Assembly: GCF_030149515.1 (NCBI RefSeq)
Contig: NZ_JASBRI010000007.1
Location: forward strand, 124,001-188,000
Origin: Maricaulis sp.
Lineage (GTDB): Bacteria > Pseudomonadota > Alphaproteobacteria > Caulobacterales > Maricaulaceae
Direction: 5' to 3'
DNA: 64,000 nt
The position numbers and the translations under genes were made by a program. Below the pieces are notes generated by a model, which saw only the letters and a program-made list of their open reading frames with translations, was not told the DNA's origin and did no database searches. Shown here piece by piece: positions 1-8,534 of this stretch. Each line of letters starts with the position of its first letter. The stretch's first letter is position 1.

Positions 1-65
1 CGAACCGCTAAATCCGTCCCCGGAAAACGCGTTTTCGAGCCTTTATCTTCCAAGGAGCGCCTGTG

Positions 66-1493
66 ATGCAGACACGGTCTTGCCAAGTCCTCGTCGTCGG
101 GGGCGGCCCGGGCGGCTATCCGGCCGCGATCCGCGCCGGCCAGCTGGGCCTCGACACGATCATTGTCGACAAGCACGGTCTGGGCGGCACCTGCCTCAAT
201 CGCGGCTGCATCCCCTCCAAGGCGATGATCCACGCGGCGACCGAATTCGAGCACATGTCCGAGGCCGCCAAGGGTGACCGTTTCGGCATCTCGCTTTCCG
301 AGGCGCCCAAGCTGGACATGGGCAAGCTGGTGGGCTGGAAGGACGGCATCGTCTCCAAGCTGACCGGCGGCGTGGCCCAGCTGATCAAGGCCGCCGGCGC
401 CGAGCACATCGCCGGCTGGGCTGAATTCTCCAATGCCAAGACCTGTGTGGTGACCCGGGAGGATGGCGAACAGGTCGAGATCACGGCGGAGAATGTGATC
501 CTGGCGACGGGATCGGTGGAAGTGGAACTGCCCTTCATGCCCTTCGGCAAGTCGGTGATCGGTTCGACCCAGGCGCTCGAGCTCACCGAACGGCCGGACA
601 AGCTGGTCGTCGTCGGGGCCGGCTATATCGGGCTGGAACTGGGCATCGCCTATCGCAAGCTGGGTACCGAGGTCACCTTCATCGAGGCGCTGGACCGCAT
701 CCTTCCGCTCTATGACAAGGAGATCACCCGCCCGATCACGATGTGGCTGAAGAAGCACAAGGTGGATGTGCACCTGTCCTGCAAGGCCAAGGGCGTGAAA
801 GAGAAAAAGGGCGGCAAGGCGGTTCTCGAATATGAGGACGCCAAGGGCGAGAGCCAATCGATCGAGGCCGACAAGATCCTCGTCGCCGTCGGCCGCAAGG
901 CCTGCCTGGAGGGCTGGGGCCTGGAAAACATGGGCCTCGACATGGACGGGAAATTCATCCGGGTCGACGATCAGTGCCGCACCGGCATGCGAGGCGTTTA
1001 TGCCATCGGCGATGTGGTCGGCGAGCCGCTCCTGGCCCACAAGGCCACGGCCCAGGGCGAAATGGTGGCCGAGATCATCGCCGGCCATCGCCGTGTGCAC
1101 GATCCGGTGTCCATTGCTGCCGTCTGTTTCACCGAACCGGAAGTCGTCGGCGTCGGCCTGACGCCGGACGAGGCGAAGGAGAGGGGCGAAGAGGTGATCA
1201 CGGGCAAGTTCCCGCTGGCCGCCTCGGGGCGCTATCTGTCCATGGACGCCGGCACGGACGGCGGTTTCGTCCGCGTTACTGCGCGCAAGGACGATCATGT
1301 CATCCTGGGCATCCACGCCGTGGGCACGCATGTCTCCGAACTGTCGGGCGAGTTCGCCCTGGCGGTCGAGATGGGTGCGCGCCTGGAGGACATCGCCGGC
1401 ACGATCCATGTGCACCCCACGCTGACCGAGGGCTTTGCGGAATCCGCGCTGACGGCGCTGGGGCACCCGATCCACATTTCTGCACCGAAGTGA
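66..1493 (+). CDS. lpdA: Dihydrolipoyl dehydrogenase (E3)
   Basis: This flavoprotein reoxidises dihydrolipoamide on a 2-oxo acid dehydrogenase complex using NAD+. The FAD-binding loop GGGPGG is at residues 12-17, the redox-active disulfide is C43 and C48 in GGTCLNRGC, a second Rossmann motif GAGYIGLELG binds NAD, and the C-terminus carries the HPTLTE His-Glu dyad. The length of 475 aa is normal. ATG at 66 is preferred to GTG at 63 because AAGGAG at 52-57 sits 8 bases upstream. Which complex it serves (pyruvate, oxoglutarate or branched-chain) cannot be told, because the upstream gene lies outside the window. Confidence 0.96.
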   Translation: MQTRSCQVLVVGGGPGGYPAAIRAGQLGLDTIIVDKHGLGGTCLNRGCIPSKAMIHAATEFEHMSEAAKGDRFGISLSEAPKLDMGKLVGWKDGIVSKLTGGVAQLIKAAGAEHIAGWAEFSNAKTCVVTREDGEQVEITAENVILATGSVEVELPFMPFGKSVIGSTQALELTERPDKLVVVGAGYIGLELGIAYRKLGTEVTFIEALDRILPLYDKEITRPITMWLKKHKVDVHLSCKAKGVKEKKGGKAVLEYEDAKGESQSIEADKILVAVGRKACLEGWGLENMGLDMDGKFIRVDDQCRTGMRGVYAIGDVVGEPLLAHKATAQGEMVAEIIAGHRRVHDPVSIAAVCFTEPEVVGVGLTPDEAKERGEEVITGKFPLAASGRYLSMDAGTDGGFVRVTARKDDHVILGIHAVGTHVSELSGEFALAVEMGARLEDIAGTIHVHPTLTEGFAESALTALGHPIHISAPK

Positions 1494-1502
1494 GTCTTGG
1501 TT

Positions 1503-1651
1503 CATCCTTCCCCTTGATGGGGAAGGTGGGCCGGCGCGCAGCGCCGGGTCGGAAGGGGTGAATCCCGGTGCTCATCCCGTGAAACACCTCGCCCCCACCC
1601 TCTCCACCGCAGCAAAGCTGCGGTGCCGCTCCCCCATCAAGGGGGAGGACG
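1503..1651. repeat. MITE-like intergenic palindromic repeat
   Basis: The short gap between lpdA and the thioesterase holds four stacked inverted repeats: CCTTCCCC/GGGGAAGG (1506-1526), CCGGCGC/GCGCCGG (1531-1547), ACCGCAGC/GCTGCGGT (1606-1624) and CTCCCCC/GGGGGAG (1629-1647). The two outer hairpins are also near-complements of each other: 1505-1526 resembles the reverse complement of 1630-1651. The whole block is therefore a nested terminal-inverted-repeat unit of about 150 bp. This resembles dispersed non-coding palindromic repeats known from Caulobacter-like genomes. No ORF is inside and no second copy was seen in this window. Confidence 0.7.
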
Positions 1652-1741
1652 AAAAGCGCCAACAAAAACCGATACCCTCCATGCCCTTCCCTCGCGCGCG
1701 TACGCGCGTATATCCTTTGTGCAAGTGCGAAGGAGCGAGCG

Positions 1742-2236
1742 ATGGACGACGAGGCGATCCGGCTGGCCGGTGTGATCGGGCCCGAGCAGGCGGTGGACGG
1801 CGAAGGGCTGGGCTGTGTGTCCTTCGAGACCGCCCTTGTGCGCCGCGTCGTGCCCGGTGCCGGCGATATCGACGAGCTGGGTCATGTCAACAATGTCGTC
1901 TATCTGCGCTGGGTACAGGACATCGCCATCACCCACTGGCACCGCGTCGCGCCGCCGGAGATGATCGCGTCGGACATCTGGGTGGCGCTGAAGCACACGA
2001 TCGAATACCGCGATCCCATCCTGCCCGGAGAAACGGCCGAGATCCGTACCTGGCTGGGCCGGGTTCACGGGCCGCGCTTCGACCGCCATGTCGATATCCG
2101 CAAGCCCGGCGCCAGGCGCTATTCCGCCCGGGCCACCACGGAATGGTGCCGCATCGACCGCGGCACGCGCCGGCCCAAGCGGATCGGCGATAGCGTGCTG
2201 GAGACGTTCGGCCTGACAGCACTGGATCCGGGCTAA
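1742..2236 (+). CDS. Acyl-CoA thioesterase, hotdog-fold (4HBT) family
   Basis: This 164-aa protein is a likely cytosolic acyl-CoA thioesterase. The segment DELGHVNNVVYLRW near residues 42-55 is the 4HBT signature, with the aspartate and the HVNN turn that shape the active site, and the rest has the usual alternating hydrophobic strands around one long helix. The start is well supported by AAGGAG at 1730-1735. The gene converges with the downstream dehydrogenase and their stop codons overlap (2233-2236). The substrate is unknown; acyl-ACP or hydroxybenzoyl-CoA type thioesters are possible. Confidence 0.85.
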   Translation: MDDEAIRLAGVIGPEQAVDGEGLGCVSFETALVRRVVPGAGDIDELGHVNNVVYLRWVQDIAITHWHRVAPPEMIASDIWVALKHTIEYRDPILPGETAEIRTWLGRVHGPRFDRHVDIRKPGARRYSARATTEWCRIDRGTRRPKRIGDSVLETFGLTALDPG

Positions 2237-3300
2237 AGCCGCGCCACGCATCCCGCCGTTTCGGCCGCCTTGTTGAGCTGGTCGATCGTCGTCTCGTCCA
2301 TCGGAATGCCCTCGCGCCGGCGCTTGCCGGCACTGGCGCGTTCGGGGTCGCCCGGATAGAGGACGGGGCTGTCCCAGTCCATCGGGGGCGAGGCCAGGGC
2401 ATAGTCGGCCATGGCTTCGATCTCGGCCTCCATCCAGTCCCGGTCGCCGAAAGCCTGCGGGTCGACCAGGATCGAGAGCATGCTGTTCTGCAACCCGCCG
2501 CGCCGCCGGTTGCCGGGCTGGATCGTGCCGGTGCCGGAGAGCACGCCGGCCAGGAGTTCGCAGGCGAAGGCGAGGCCGTAGCCCTTGTGCCGGCCCACCG
2601 GGGTCAGGGCACCCTGGATATCGAAGCCCGCCATGCCGGACGGGTCCGTTGTCGGCAGACCGGCCGCATCGATCAGACTGCCGGCGGGCACGGGCACACC
2701 CTTGTTCGCGGCGACCCGGACCTTGCCCAGGGCAATCCGGCTGGTTGCCATATCGTGCACGAAGGCGGGCCGTTTCGCGGTTCCGGGGAAGGCGATACAG
2801 ACCGGATTGGTGCCGAAACGGGCGTCCGAGCCGCGATAGGGCGCTACCAGGGGAGCATGATCGGTGACGTTGACGAAATGCAGGGAGACAAGGCCCGCCT
2901 CCGCCGCGCGCTCGCCATAGGCGCCGACCCGGCCGAGATGGTGGACATTGCCGATGGTTGCGGCGGCCAGACCCTCGGCCTTCGCCTTTTCGCCCGCGCG
3001 GTCGATCAGGCGGAAGCCGGCCGGAGCTCCCCAGCCCCCTCCGGCGTCGACCTGCAGCAGAATGGCGGTCTCGCGCAGGGTGCGGTCCTGGCCAGACGGG
3101 TCGACCAGATTGCGCCGGACATGGTGAATATAGGCGGGCAGGAGACCGGCACCGTGACTGTCATGGCCCTTCAGATTGGCCTCGACCAGGTGATTCGCCA
3201 CGATCGCCGAATCGGCGTCTCGAGCGCCGGCTGCGGCCAGGAGGCTGGCAGCGAACGCGTTGAGCGTAGCGGGGGCGATGCGGCGATCCGTAGAGGGCAT
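2233..3300 (-). CDS. Malate/L-lactate dehydrogenase-family oxidoreductase (HcxB/YbiC-like)
   Basis: This is a 355-aa NAD(P)-dependent 2-hydroxyacid dehydrogenase of the Ldh_2 fold (malate/ureidoglycolate/sulfolactate dehydrogenases). Family landmarks are GHDSHGAGLLPAY near residue 54, HHLGRVGAYGE, the substrate-pocket stretch DARFGTNP, the MATSRIALGKVRVA segment and GHKGYGLAF-like KGYGLAF. The whole protein, including a C-terminal RRREGIPMDE element, resembles E. coli YbiC/HcxB (hydroxycarboxylate dehydrogenase B) as I remember it. The exact substrate is not predictable. It is transcribed away from an AT-rich upstream region. Confidence 0.88.
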   Translation of the reverse strand: MPSTDRRIAPATLNAFAASLLAAAGARDADSAIVANHLVEANLKGHDSHGAGLLPAYIHHVRRNLVDPSGQDRTLRETAILLQVDAGGGWGAPAGFRLIDRAGEKAKAEGLAAATIGNVHHLGRVGAYGERAAEAGLVSLHFVNVTDHAPLVAPYRGSDARFGTNPVCIAFPGTAKRPAFVHDMATSRIALGKVRVAANKGVPVPAGSLIDAAGLPTTDPSGMAGFDIQGALTPVGRHKGYGLAFACELLAGVLSGTGTIQPGNRRRGGLQNSMLSILVDPQAFGDRDWMEAEIEAMADYALASPPMDWDSPVLYPGDPERASAGKRRREGIPMDETTIDQLNKAAETAGCVARL

Positions 3301-3354
3301 GAATGGATACTCTTGGCCGAGGGATGCTGATTGTCTCGAATTATTTCTATCGCG

Positions 3355-3369
3355 TTAGGGCGATATTAA
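3355..3369. promoter_or_regulatory. Possible CtrA-type site (TTAG-N7-TTAA)
   Basis: TTAG (3355-3358), seven bases, then TTAA (3366-3369) matches the CtrA consensus TTAA-N7-TTAA with one mismatch. CtrA is the cell-cycle regulator of this bacterial group. A single short match in AT-rich DNA could be chance, so this is only suggestive. Confidence 0.25.
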
Positions 3370-3440
3370 GGATGAATCCGGGCCCGATCTGTCGCGTTTT
3401 GGCACAGGTAACCATTTCTTCAAGTTTGAATCGTCTAACA

Positions 3441-3458
3441 TATTGAAAATGTTCAATA
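3441..3458. promoter_or_regulatory. AT-rich operator-like dyad
   Basis: TATTGAA (3441-3447), a four-base spacer, and TTCAATA (3452-3458) form a perfect 7-bp dyad in the AT-rich gap. Its size and symmetry are typical of a dimeric repressor or activator site. No regulator gene is adjacent, so the cognate protein is unknown. Confidence 0.4.
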
Positions 3459-3629
3459 ATATTTTTCCACCCGAACGCAGAAAAACGAATCGCACTTAAG
3501 CGTTTGGCAACCGCTATCGGTCATTCTCCCTCTCGTCGGGTCGCTGCGGACCTGAAGGAAATCGAGCGGCGTTTGAACACGGGGAATATCCCGGGCAGCG
3601 CCTTGGACTATTGGATGAAGGGTAAGTCG

Positions 3630-3965
3630 ATGAACAAGACGGGAACCATGATCCTGGCGGCGGCAATGTCCGCCATGGCTTTCAGCGCGGCTCCGGCTCT
3701 GGCCCAGGACCGCGAACGTACCGAGGTTGAAGCGCCGGAGTATCCGCGTGGCGCCGAGCGCCGCGGTATCGAAGGCTATGCGGTGGTGGAATACACCGTG
3801 AATGCCGAAGGCAGCATCGAAAATGCGACGGTTGTCGAAGCCGATCCGGAAGGCGTGTTCGACCGCGCCGTCCTGCGAGCGATCGAAGGCTGGTCCTACG
3901 CTCCGGCGGCGGCCGCGACCGAAGGCATGCAGCAGCGTTTCGACTTCAATCTCGCTGGCGGCTAA
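3630..3965 (+). CDS. Secreted TonB C-terminal-domain protein
   Basis: This 111-aa exported protein consists of a signal peptide (residues about 1-23, ending ALAQ) and a single TonB_C-like domain with YPRGAERRGIEGYAVVEYTVNAEGS and a final WSYAPA strand. It lacks the N-terminal membrane anchor and proline-rich spanner of true TonB, so it is a periplasmic stand-alone TonB-C domain of unknown partner. ATG 3630 is chosen because AAGGG (3618-3622) lies 7 bases upstream and the signal peptide begins there; ATG 3615 is an in-frame alternative. A strong terminator follows at 4032-4062, so it is probably monocistronic. Confidence 0.85.
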   Translation: MNKTGTMILAAAMSAMAFSAAPALAQDRERTEVEAPEYPRGAERRGIEGYAVVEYTVNAEGSIENATVVEADPEGVFDRAVLRAIEGWSYAPAAAATEGMQQRFDFNLAGG

Positions 3966-4031
3966 GCCTCAGAGACTAAACGCCATTCGGCAAAAGAACC
4001 GATACGCGTTCACAACAATAAGAATTCATTT

Positions 4032-4062
4032 ACGGCGGCGCGGTAGCGTCGCCGTGTTTTTT
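4032..4062 (+). terminator. Rho-independent terminator after the TonB-C gene
   Basis: ACGGCGGCGC (4032-4041), loop GGTA, and GCGTCGCCGT (4046-4055) form a 10-bp stem with one mismatch, followed by GTTTTTT. This is a textbook intrinsic terminator between the TonB-C gene and the chemoreceptor. Confidence 0.88.
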
Positions 4063-4096
4063 ACCATCAAGGCCATTAACCCTAAGGGGCCGCCAA

Positions 4097-6154
4097 ATGA
4101 ATTCTGTGCTCGCCAAGGTCCTCGACAAGACCACAAGCATCCGGGTCCGCCTGCTCGCTGCATTCGCCTTGACTTCGGCCATGACGCTGATCGCTGCGAT
4201 CGTGGGTGTGACCGGCTTCAACTCTGCCAACAACGCGGTCCAGCAGATCGCCGAACAGGCGATCCCGGAAACTCAGGCTGTCGATTCGCTCAGCGAGGAC
4301 AGTCAGGCGCTGTCCGAGGCGCTGGCCGGCTTCGCTCTGTCACCGACGGTTCAGGCCCGCCAGGACAATTACGATCGTGTGGTCGAATTCCGTGATTCGC
4401 TGGTCAGCGAACTCGAGACCTTGCGCGGCCTGTCCGGCACCGAAGAGACGCAAGCTCTGGCGAGCTCGGTGGCCGATCTGTCCGAACTCGTCGTCAGCAT
4501 GAACGAGGTTGTCGACCGCCGTCTGCAGATCCGCGACCAGCGCTATGCCGTTACCGGCGATGCCCGCTCGGCGCGCGCGGAATTTGCGGCCAGCGTGGAA
4601 AACGCACTCGACGCCAGTTCCGACGCGGACATCGAAAGCCTGTTGCGCGCCCTCCTGGCGGCCAACCAGATGATGATCCAGTACACCGAGGTCGACATTG
4701 CCGCGACCAATCCCGATGTGGACGCGGTCTATGACCGCTGGGACGAGGCAGTCGGCGAGCTGGATGTGAACCTGGCGATTCTGGGGCCCATCGTGTCCGA
4801 CGTGATGCGCGGCCAGGCCGACAGCCTGATCGCCTATGGCGAGGGTGACACCGGCGTCTTCGAACTTCGCAAGTCCGAACTCGCGGCGGTGGCTGCTGCC
4901 GAAGCGGTGGCCGAGGAAGCCCGCCTGTCGGCGGAAACCCTGCTGGCCAATGTGGACGCCTTCAAGCAACAGGTCGACACACGCGTTGACGAAGCGACCG
5001 GTGCCGCCAATGGTGCCGTCACGGCCGGCCGCGTGCTGCTGATCGCCATTGCCGCGGTCGGCCTGGTGATCGCGGCCGCGATCGGCTGGTTCTACGTCAA
5101 CAACATGCTGCTCAAGCGCCTGAGCGCCATGGCGCACACCATGCGGGCACTGGCCGAGGGTGACAATGACGTCAATCTGGGCTTCACGCCCGGCAAGGAC
5201 GAGATCGGCGACATGGCCCGCTCGGTCGACGTGTTCCGCCAGAACGCCAAGGAACGGGCCCGCCTGGAAGAAGAGACCGAAGCGGAACGCCGCATGAAGG
5301 AGAAGCGCTCCGCGGCCATCGAAAGCCTGATCCAGGCCTTCGAGCAAGCCTCCTCGGACGCGCTCGGCCAGGTTGGCGAGGCTGCCACCCGCATGGAAAC
5401 CGCGGCCCGCGCCATGAGCTCGACGGCAGCCGCCACGACCGGCAAGTCCGCCGCGGTGGCCCAGGCTTCCGAGGGCGCGTCTCAGAACGTGCAGACAGTG
5501 GCTGCCGCCGCCGAGGAAATGGTGTCCTCGATCGGCGAGATCTCCCAGCAGATCGCCCGCTCGACCGAGATCGCCGGTACGGCCGTTGACCAGGTCGAAC
5601 AGACCAATGGCGATGTGCAGCGGCTGGACGACGCGGCCAAGTCGATCGACAATATCGTCAGCCTCATCAACGATATCGCCGAACAGACCAATCTCCTGGC
5701 CCTGAACGCCACCATCGAGGCGGCGCGTGCGGGCGAGGCCGGCAAGGGCTTTGCCGTCGTGGCCTCCGAGGTCAAGGCGCTGGCCAGCCAGACGGGTGCC
5801 GCGACGCAGAACATCTCCGAGCACATCTCCGGCATTCAGTCGGCGACGGCCAAGGCCGTCGAGGCGATGTCCTCCATCGGCGGCACGATCCACGAGATGA
5901 GCGAGATCGCCACCGCCATCGCCGCGGCGATGGAGGAGCAGCGTGCGGCTGCCGGCGAGATCACCCGCTCGGCCCAGGAAGCTGCCGACGGCACGCGCGA
6001 CGTGTTCTCCAACATCCAGGAAGTCGACCAGGCGACCTCGGAAACCGGCGAGAGCGCGGGCGAGGTGCTGGAAGCCTCCCTGGCCGTGTCGCGCCAGTCC
6101 GACTCGCTGAAAACGGCGGTCGAGCAATTCCTCACGGAAGTGCGCGCCGCATAA
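4097..6154 (+). CDS. Methyl-accepting chemotaxis protein
   Basis: This is a 685-aa transmembrane chemoreceptor. TM1 is at about residues 18-39. A helical periplasmic sensor region follows to about 310, then TM2 at 312-333, a HAMP linker ([18 protein letters not shown] onward) and a long coiled-coil signalling domain. The hairpin tip that contacts CheA and CheW is the conserved [14 protein letters not shown] segment near residue 526. No C-terminal methyltransferase-tethering pentapeptide is present. The ligand is unknown because the sensor domain matches no named family by eye. AAGGGG at 4084-4089 supports the start. A perfect hairpin follows the stop. Confidence 0.95.
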   Translation: MNSVLAKVLDKTTSIRVRLLAAFALTSAMTLIAAIVGVTGFNSANNAVQQIAEQAIPETQAVDSLSEDSQALSEALAGFALSPTVQARQDNYDRVVEFRDSLVSELETLRGLSGTEETQALASSVADLSELVVSMNEVVDRRLQIRDQRYAVTGDARSARAEFAASVENALDASSDADIESLLRALLAANQMMIQYTEVDIAATNPDVDAVYDRWDEAVGELDVNLAILGPIVSDVMRGQADSLIAYGEGDTGVFELRKSELAAVAAAEAVAEEARLSAETLLANVDAFKQQVDTRVDEATGAANGAVTAGRVLLIAIAAVGLVIAAAIGWFYVNNMLLKRLSAMAHTMRALAEGDNDVNLGFTPGKDEIGDMARSVDVFRQNAKERARLEEETEAERRMKEKRSAAIESLIQAFEQASSDALGQVGEAATRMETAARAMSSTAAATTGKSAAVAQASEGASQNVQTVAAAAEEMVSSIGEISQQIARSTEIAGTAVDQVEQTNGDVQRLDDAAKSIDNIVSLINDIAEQTNLLALNATIEAARAGEAGKGFAVVASEVKALASQTGAATQNISEHISGIQSATAKAVEAMSSIGGTIHEMSEIATAIAAAMEEQRAAAGEITRSAQEAADGTRDVFSNIQEVDQATSETGESAGEVLEASLAVSRQSDSLKTAVEQFLTEVRAA

Positions 6155-6175
6155 TATACCGGCGACTGAAATCGG

Positions 6176-6209
6176 GGAGCGCCCGCGGCTTGCCAGTCGC
6201 GGGCGCTCC
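6176..6209 (+). terminator. Hairpin terminator without U-tract, after the chemoreceptor
   Basis: GGAGCGCCCGCG (6176-6187) and CGCGGGCGCTCC (6198-6209) form a perfect 12-bp stem with a 10-base loop just after the chemoreceptor stop. No T-run follows, so it may act as a processing or stability element or a U-independent terminator. Confidence 0.6.
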
Positions 6210-6224
6210 GCGTATATGGCGTCC

Positions 6225-6242
6225 CTCTCCCAAGCGGGAGAG
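6225..6242 (+). other. Short hairpin upstream of tRNA-Met
   Basis: CTCTCCC (6225-6231), loop AAGC, and GGGAGAG (6236-6242) form a perfect 7-bp hairpin ending 9 bases before the tRNA. It could be a leader hairpin in the tRNA precursor or a second part of the chemoreceptor terminator region. Confidence 0.4.
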
Positions 6243-6251
6243 CCCATGTGT

Positions 6252-6328
6252 GGCGAGGTAGCTCAGCTGGTTAGAGCGCACGACTCATAATCGTGAGGTC
6301 GAGAGTTCAAGTCTCTCCCTCGCCACCA
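6252..6328 (+). tRNA. tRNA-Met (CAT anticodon)
   Basis: This 77-nt cloverleaf has acceptor stem GGCGAGG/CCTCGCC, D-arm AGCTCAGCTGGTTAGAGC, anticodon stem CACGA/TCGTG around the loop with CAT, a T-arm with GTTCAAGTC, and an encoded terminal ACCA. The anticodon CAT reads Met, or Ile if the C is lysidinylated. The acceptor stem lacks the C4-G69 and C5-G68 pairs that mark E. coli tRNA-Ile2, and the first pair G1-C72 excludes initiator tRNA. Elongator Met is therefore favoured. The 203 bases that follow, up to the next gene, show no clear feature. Confidence 0.95.
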
Positions 6329-6531
6329 AACTTCGCCTTCGGGGCCTCGCGTTTCGCAAACCAATCACCGTGTCCTCCGGGCCCTGTCTTCGCCCGGATG
6401 GGCGGCCGCCTTCCCTGGCGCCTGCGACATATCCGCCCCCGCCACGGCGTCACGGTGACAGACATTCCGGTCATCGCCATATAGGTCCCACTGTCGGCGA
6501 TGCGTGCCGGCAGGCAGCCAAGCGAGATCTC

Positions 6532-6786
6532 ATGACAAGAACAAGCCTGTCGCTCTTTGCCGTCGCAGCGGCATCAGTCCTGGCGTGTATCGCCTTTCTC
6601 GGCTTCGGCTTTGCCAGCCTGCCCGAAGTGCATATGAGTGTGCATGGATGGCTCGCGCTGGGCCTGGGCACGGTGTTGAGCGTCGTGGTCGGTGGTGGCC
6701 TTGCGGCGATCCTGATCATCTCGCGCCGCCGCGGCTATGACGAGGCCGCCCACGAAGTGTTCAAGGATAGCGAGCCGGATCTCTAG
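6532..6786 (+). CDS. Small two-TM membrane protein, unknown function
   Basis: This 84-aa protein has two predicted membrane helices (about residues 6-29 and 40-63), then a basic RRR stop-transfer signal and an acidic cytosolic tail ending KDSEPDL. I do not recognise a family. The start ATG 6532 coincides with the first hydrophobic segment, although only a weak GCGAG lies upstream. It is flanked by a tRNA and by the convergent hybrid kinase gene and appears to be on its own. The call rests on membrane topology and reading-frame quality. Confidence 0.6.
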   Translation: MTRTSLSLFAVAAASVLACIAFLGFGFASLPEVHMSVHGWLALGLGTVLSVVVGGGLAAILIISRRRGYDEAAHEVFKDSEPDL

Positions 6787-6811
6787 CGGGGTTCGGGACC
6801 GGCGTTTCGAA

Positions 6812-8434
6812 TCACGCAGCGGCGCTGGCGTCGGTGGCTGCATCCAACAGACAGGCGTCGATCGCCTCGTTCAGGGCGGTCTGGTCGATCGGTTTGGAGA
6901 CATAGCCGTTCATGCCGGCGGTCCGGCAGCGCTCGGCCGTCCCGATTACGGCATTGGCCGTCAGGGCCACGATCGGTACCCGGCATCGCGGCTCCGGCAG
7001 TTTGCGGATTTCGGCTGTAGCCTGGAGACCGTCCATGACCGGCATCTCCATGTCCATCAGGATCAGGTCGTAGGCGTTTGCCTGAACCGCTTCGATGGCC
7101 ATCTTGCCGTTCTCCACAAAATCCGCCTGCAGGCCGCGCAATTTCAGGAAGCCCTCAGCCACGGCCTGATTGACCGTATTGTCCTCGGCCACCAGCACCC
7201 GGACAGGGCCGGCAATGGCCGACGGTGTCGGGACCTCCGGTGCCGCCTTCGGGGTGTTTCCGGAGATGACGCGGCGCAGGGGCGTTTCGAACCAGAATGT
7301 CGAGCCTTCACCCTCGGTGCTCCTGAAGCCGATCGTGCCGCCCATGAGTTCCACCAGGCGCTTGCAGATCGTCAGGCCCAGGCCGGAACCGCCGTGCAGG
7401 CGTGTGGTTTCCGCGTCGGCCTGGGTAAAGGCACCGAACAGGCGGGTCTTGGCGTCGTCCGGGATGCCGCAGCCCGTGTCGCTCACCTCTACCCGCATGA
7501 CAGTGCGGCGGCGGCCGATGGCGTGAAAGCTCATTTCCACGTCGACCGAGCCGGTGTCGGTAAACTTGATCGCATTGCCGACAAGGTTGAACAGGATCTG
7601 CTTCAGGCGAACCGGATCGCCTTCATATTCTGCATCCCCGGGCGCCCGGACATCGATCGAGAAGCCGAGCTGCTTCTCCGATGCGCGCGCCATCCACAGC
7701 GTCCTCGTGTCGGCCGCCATGCGGTGCGGGTCGAAAGTCTGTATGTCGAGATCCATCTTGCCCGCCTCGATCCTGGACAGGTCAAGAATGTCGTTGAGCA
7801 GGCGCAGCAGGATCTTGCCGCTGTCGTCGATCACGCGCACATAGTCGGCCTGATTTTCGTTGAGTTCGGACGCCATCAGCAATTGTGTCACGCCCAGAAC
7901 GCCGTTCAGCGGAGTGCGGATCTCATGGCTCATCGTGGCCAGGAACTCTGATTTCGCCTTGGATGCGGCGAGCGCCTCGATGCGGGCCCGTCCGAGCTGT
8001 TCTACCAGGGCGGAGAGCTTGTGGGTCCGTTCGGCGCTCTCGCGCGACATCAGGCGGAAGAGTTCCAGCGCCGTGCCGACACCGGCATATTCGCCGTCGC
8101 GCGTGACAATGAAGCCCTCCATCAGTGCGGACGGGCAATCGCGGACGATCAGGGCGTTCAGATCGGTGACCGGAGTCGACGCCTCGACAATCAGAGGCGT
8201 CTTGCTCATCAGGAAGGTGACCGGGCGCCGGCCAAACAGGGCGCGGCCGTGCCGGTTGGCCATTTTCAGAAAAAAGCGGTCGCGGGACACCAGGCCGACA
8301 GGACGGTTGTTTTCAACCACTGCGAGAACCAGCAGGTCCTCATCGTCGGACAGAAGATCGTAAACGTATTCGCCGGTCGCATCCGGTCGTACAACCGGCG
8401 CTTCCATCAAGACATCGCGAACCAGACGACTCAT
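6812..8434 (-). CDS. CBS-domain hybrid sensor histidine kinase with C-terminal receiver
   Basis: This soluble hybrid kinase of about 540 aa has a pair of CBS-like motifs at the N-terminus (MSRLVRDVLMEAPVVRPD then a second PLIVEASTPVTDLN repeat), a coiled-coil linker, HisKA with FLATMSHEIRTPLNG (phospho-His about 170), HATPase_c with N-box LVGNAIKFTD, G1 DTGCGIP and GGSGLGL, and a REC domain with LMDMEMPVMDG. CBS pairs usually sense adenine nucleotides, so an energy-status input is plausible. ATG 8434 is favoured, with AGGGG 10 bases upstream; ATG 8452 and TTG 8491 are in-frame alternatives. There are no TM segments. Its phosphotransfer partner is not local. Confidence 0.9.
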   Translation of the reverse strand: MSRLVRDVLMEAPVVRPDATGEYVYDLLSDDEDLLVLAVVENNRPVGLVSRDRFFLKMANRHGRALFGRRPVTFLMSKTPLIVEASTPVTDLNALIVRDCPSALMEGFIVTRDGEYAGVGTALELFRLMSRESAERTHKLSALVEQLGRARIEALAASKAKSEFLATMSHEIRTPLNGVLGVTQLLMASELNENQADYVRVIDDSGKILLRLLNDILDLSRIEAGKMDLDIQTFDPHRMAADTRTLWMARASEKQLGFSIDVRAPGDAEYEGDPVRLKQILFNLVGNAIKFTDTGSVDVEMSFHAIGRRRTVMRVEVSDTGCGIPDDAKTRLFGAFTQADAETTRLHGGSGLGLTICKRLVELMGGTIGFRSTEGEGSTFWFETPLRRVISGNTPKAAPEVPTPSAIAGPVRVLVAEDNTVNQAVAEGFLKLRGLQADFVENGKMAIEAVQANAYDLILMDMEMPVMDGLQATAEIRKLPEPRCRVPIVALTANAVIGTAERCRTAGMNGYVSKPIDQTALNEAIDACLLDAATDASAAA

Positions 8435-8534
8435 CCCCTCAATACCCCTCATTCTAAGGACGAGCGGACCCTGTCCGAATACGCTTTCCAAGGGTTAAAC
8501 GCCTGAAGGGTTTCACCAAAACTTCATTGAAGTG

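Larger units (their letters stand above)
3301..3629. other. AT-rich divergent intergenic region
   Basis: These 329 bases separate the leftward dehydrogenase from the rightward TonB-C gene. They are conspicuously AT-rich against the GC-rich surroundings, especially 3331-3500. I see no convincing coding sequence: the upstream extension of the TonB-C frame to 3504 has no ribosome binding site and encodes charged, non-signal sequence. Two candidate regulatory motifs are listed separately (3355-3369 and 3441-3458). The region probably holds the promoters of both flanking genes. Confidence 0.6.

Noticed and set aside
1503..1651. Repeat block considered as a CRISPR array
   Set aside because: The repeats are palindromic and nested rather than direct repeats with spacers, and there are no cas genes.
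6252..6328. tRNA gene as an integration site for a genomic island
   Set aside because: No integrase, direct repeat of the tRNA 3' end or change in gene character follows.
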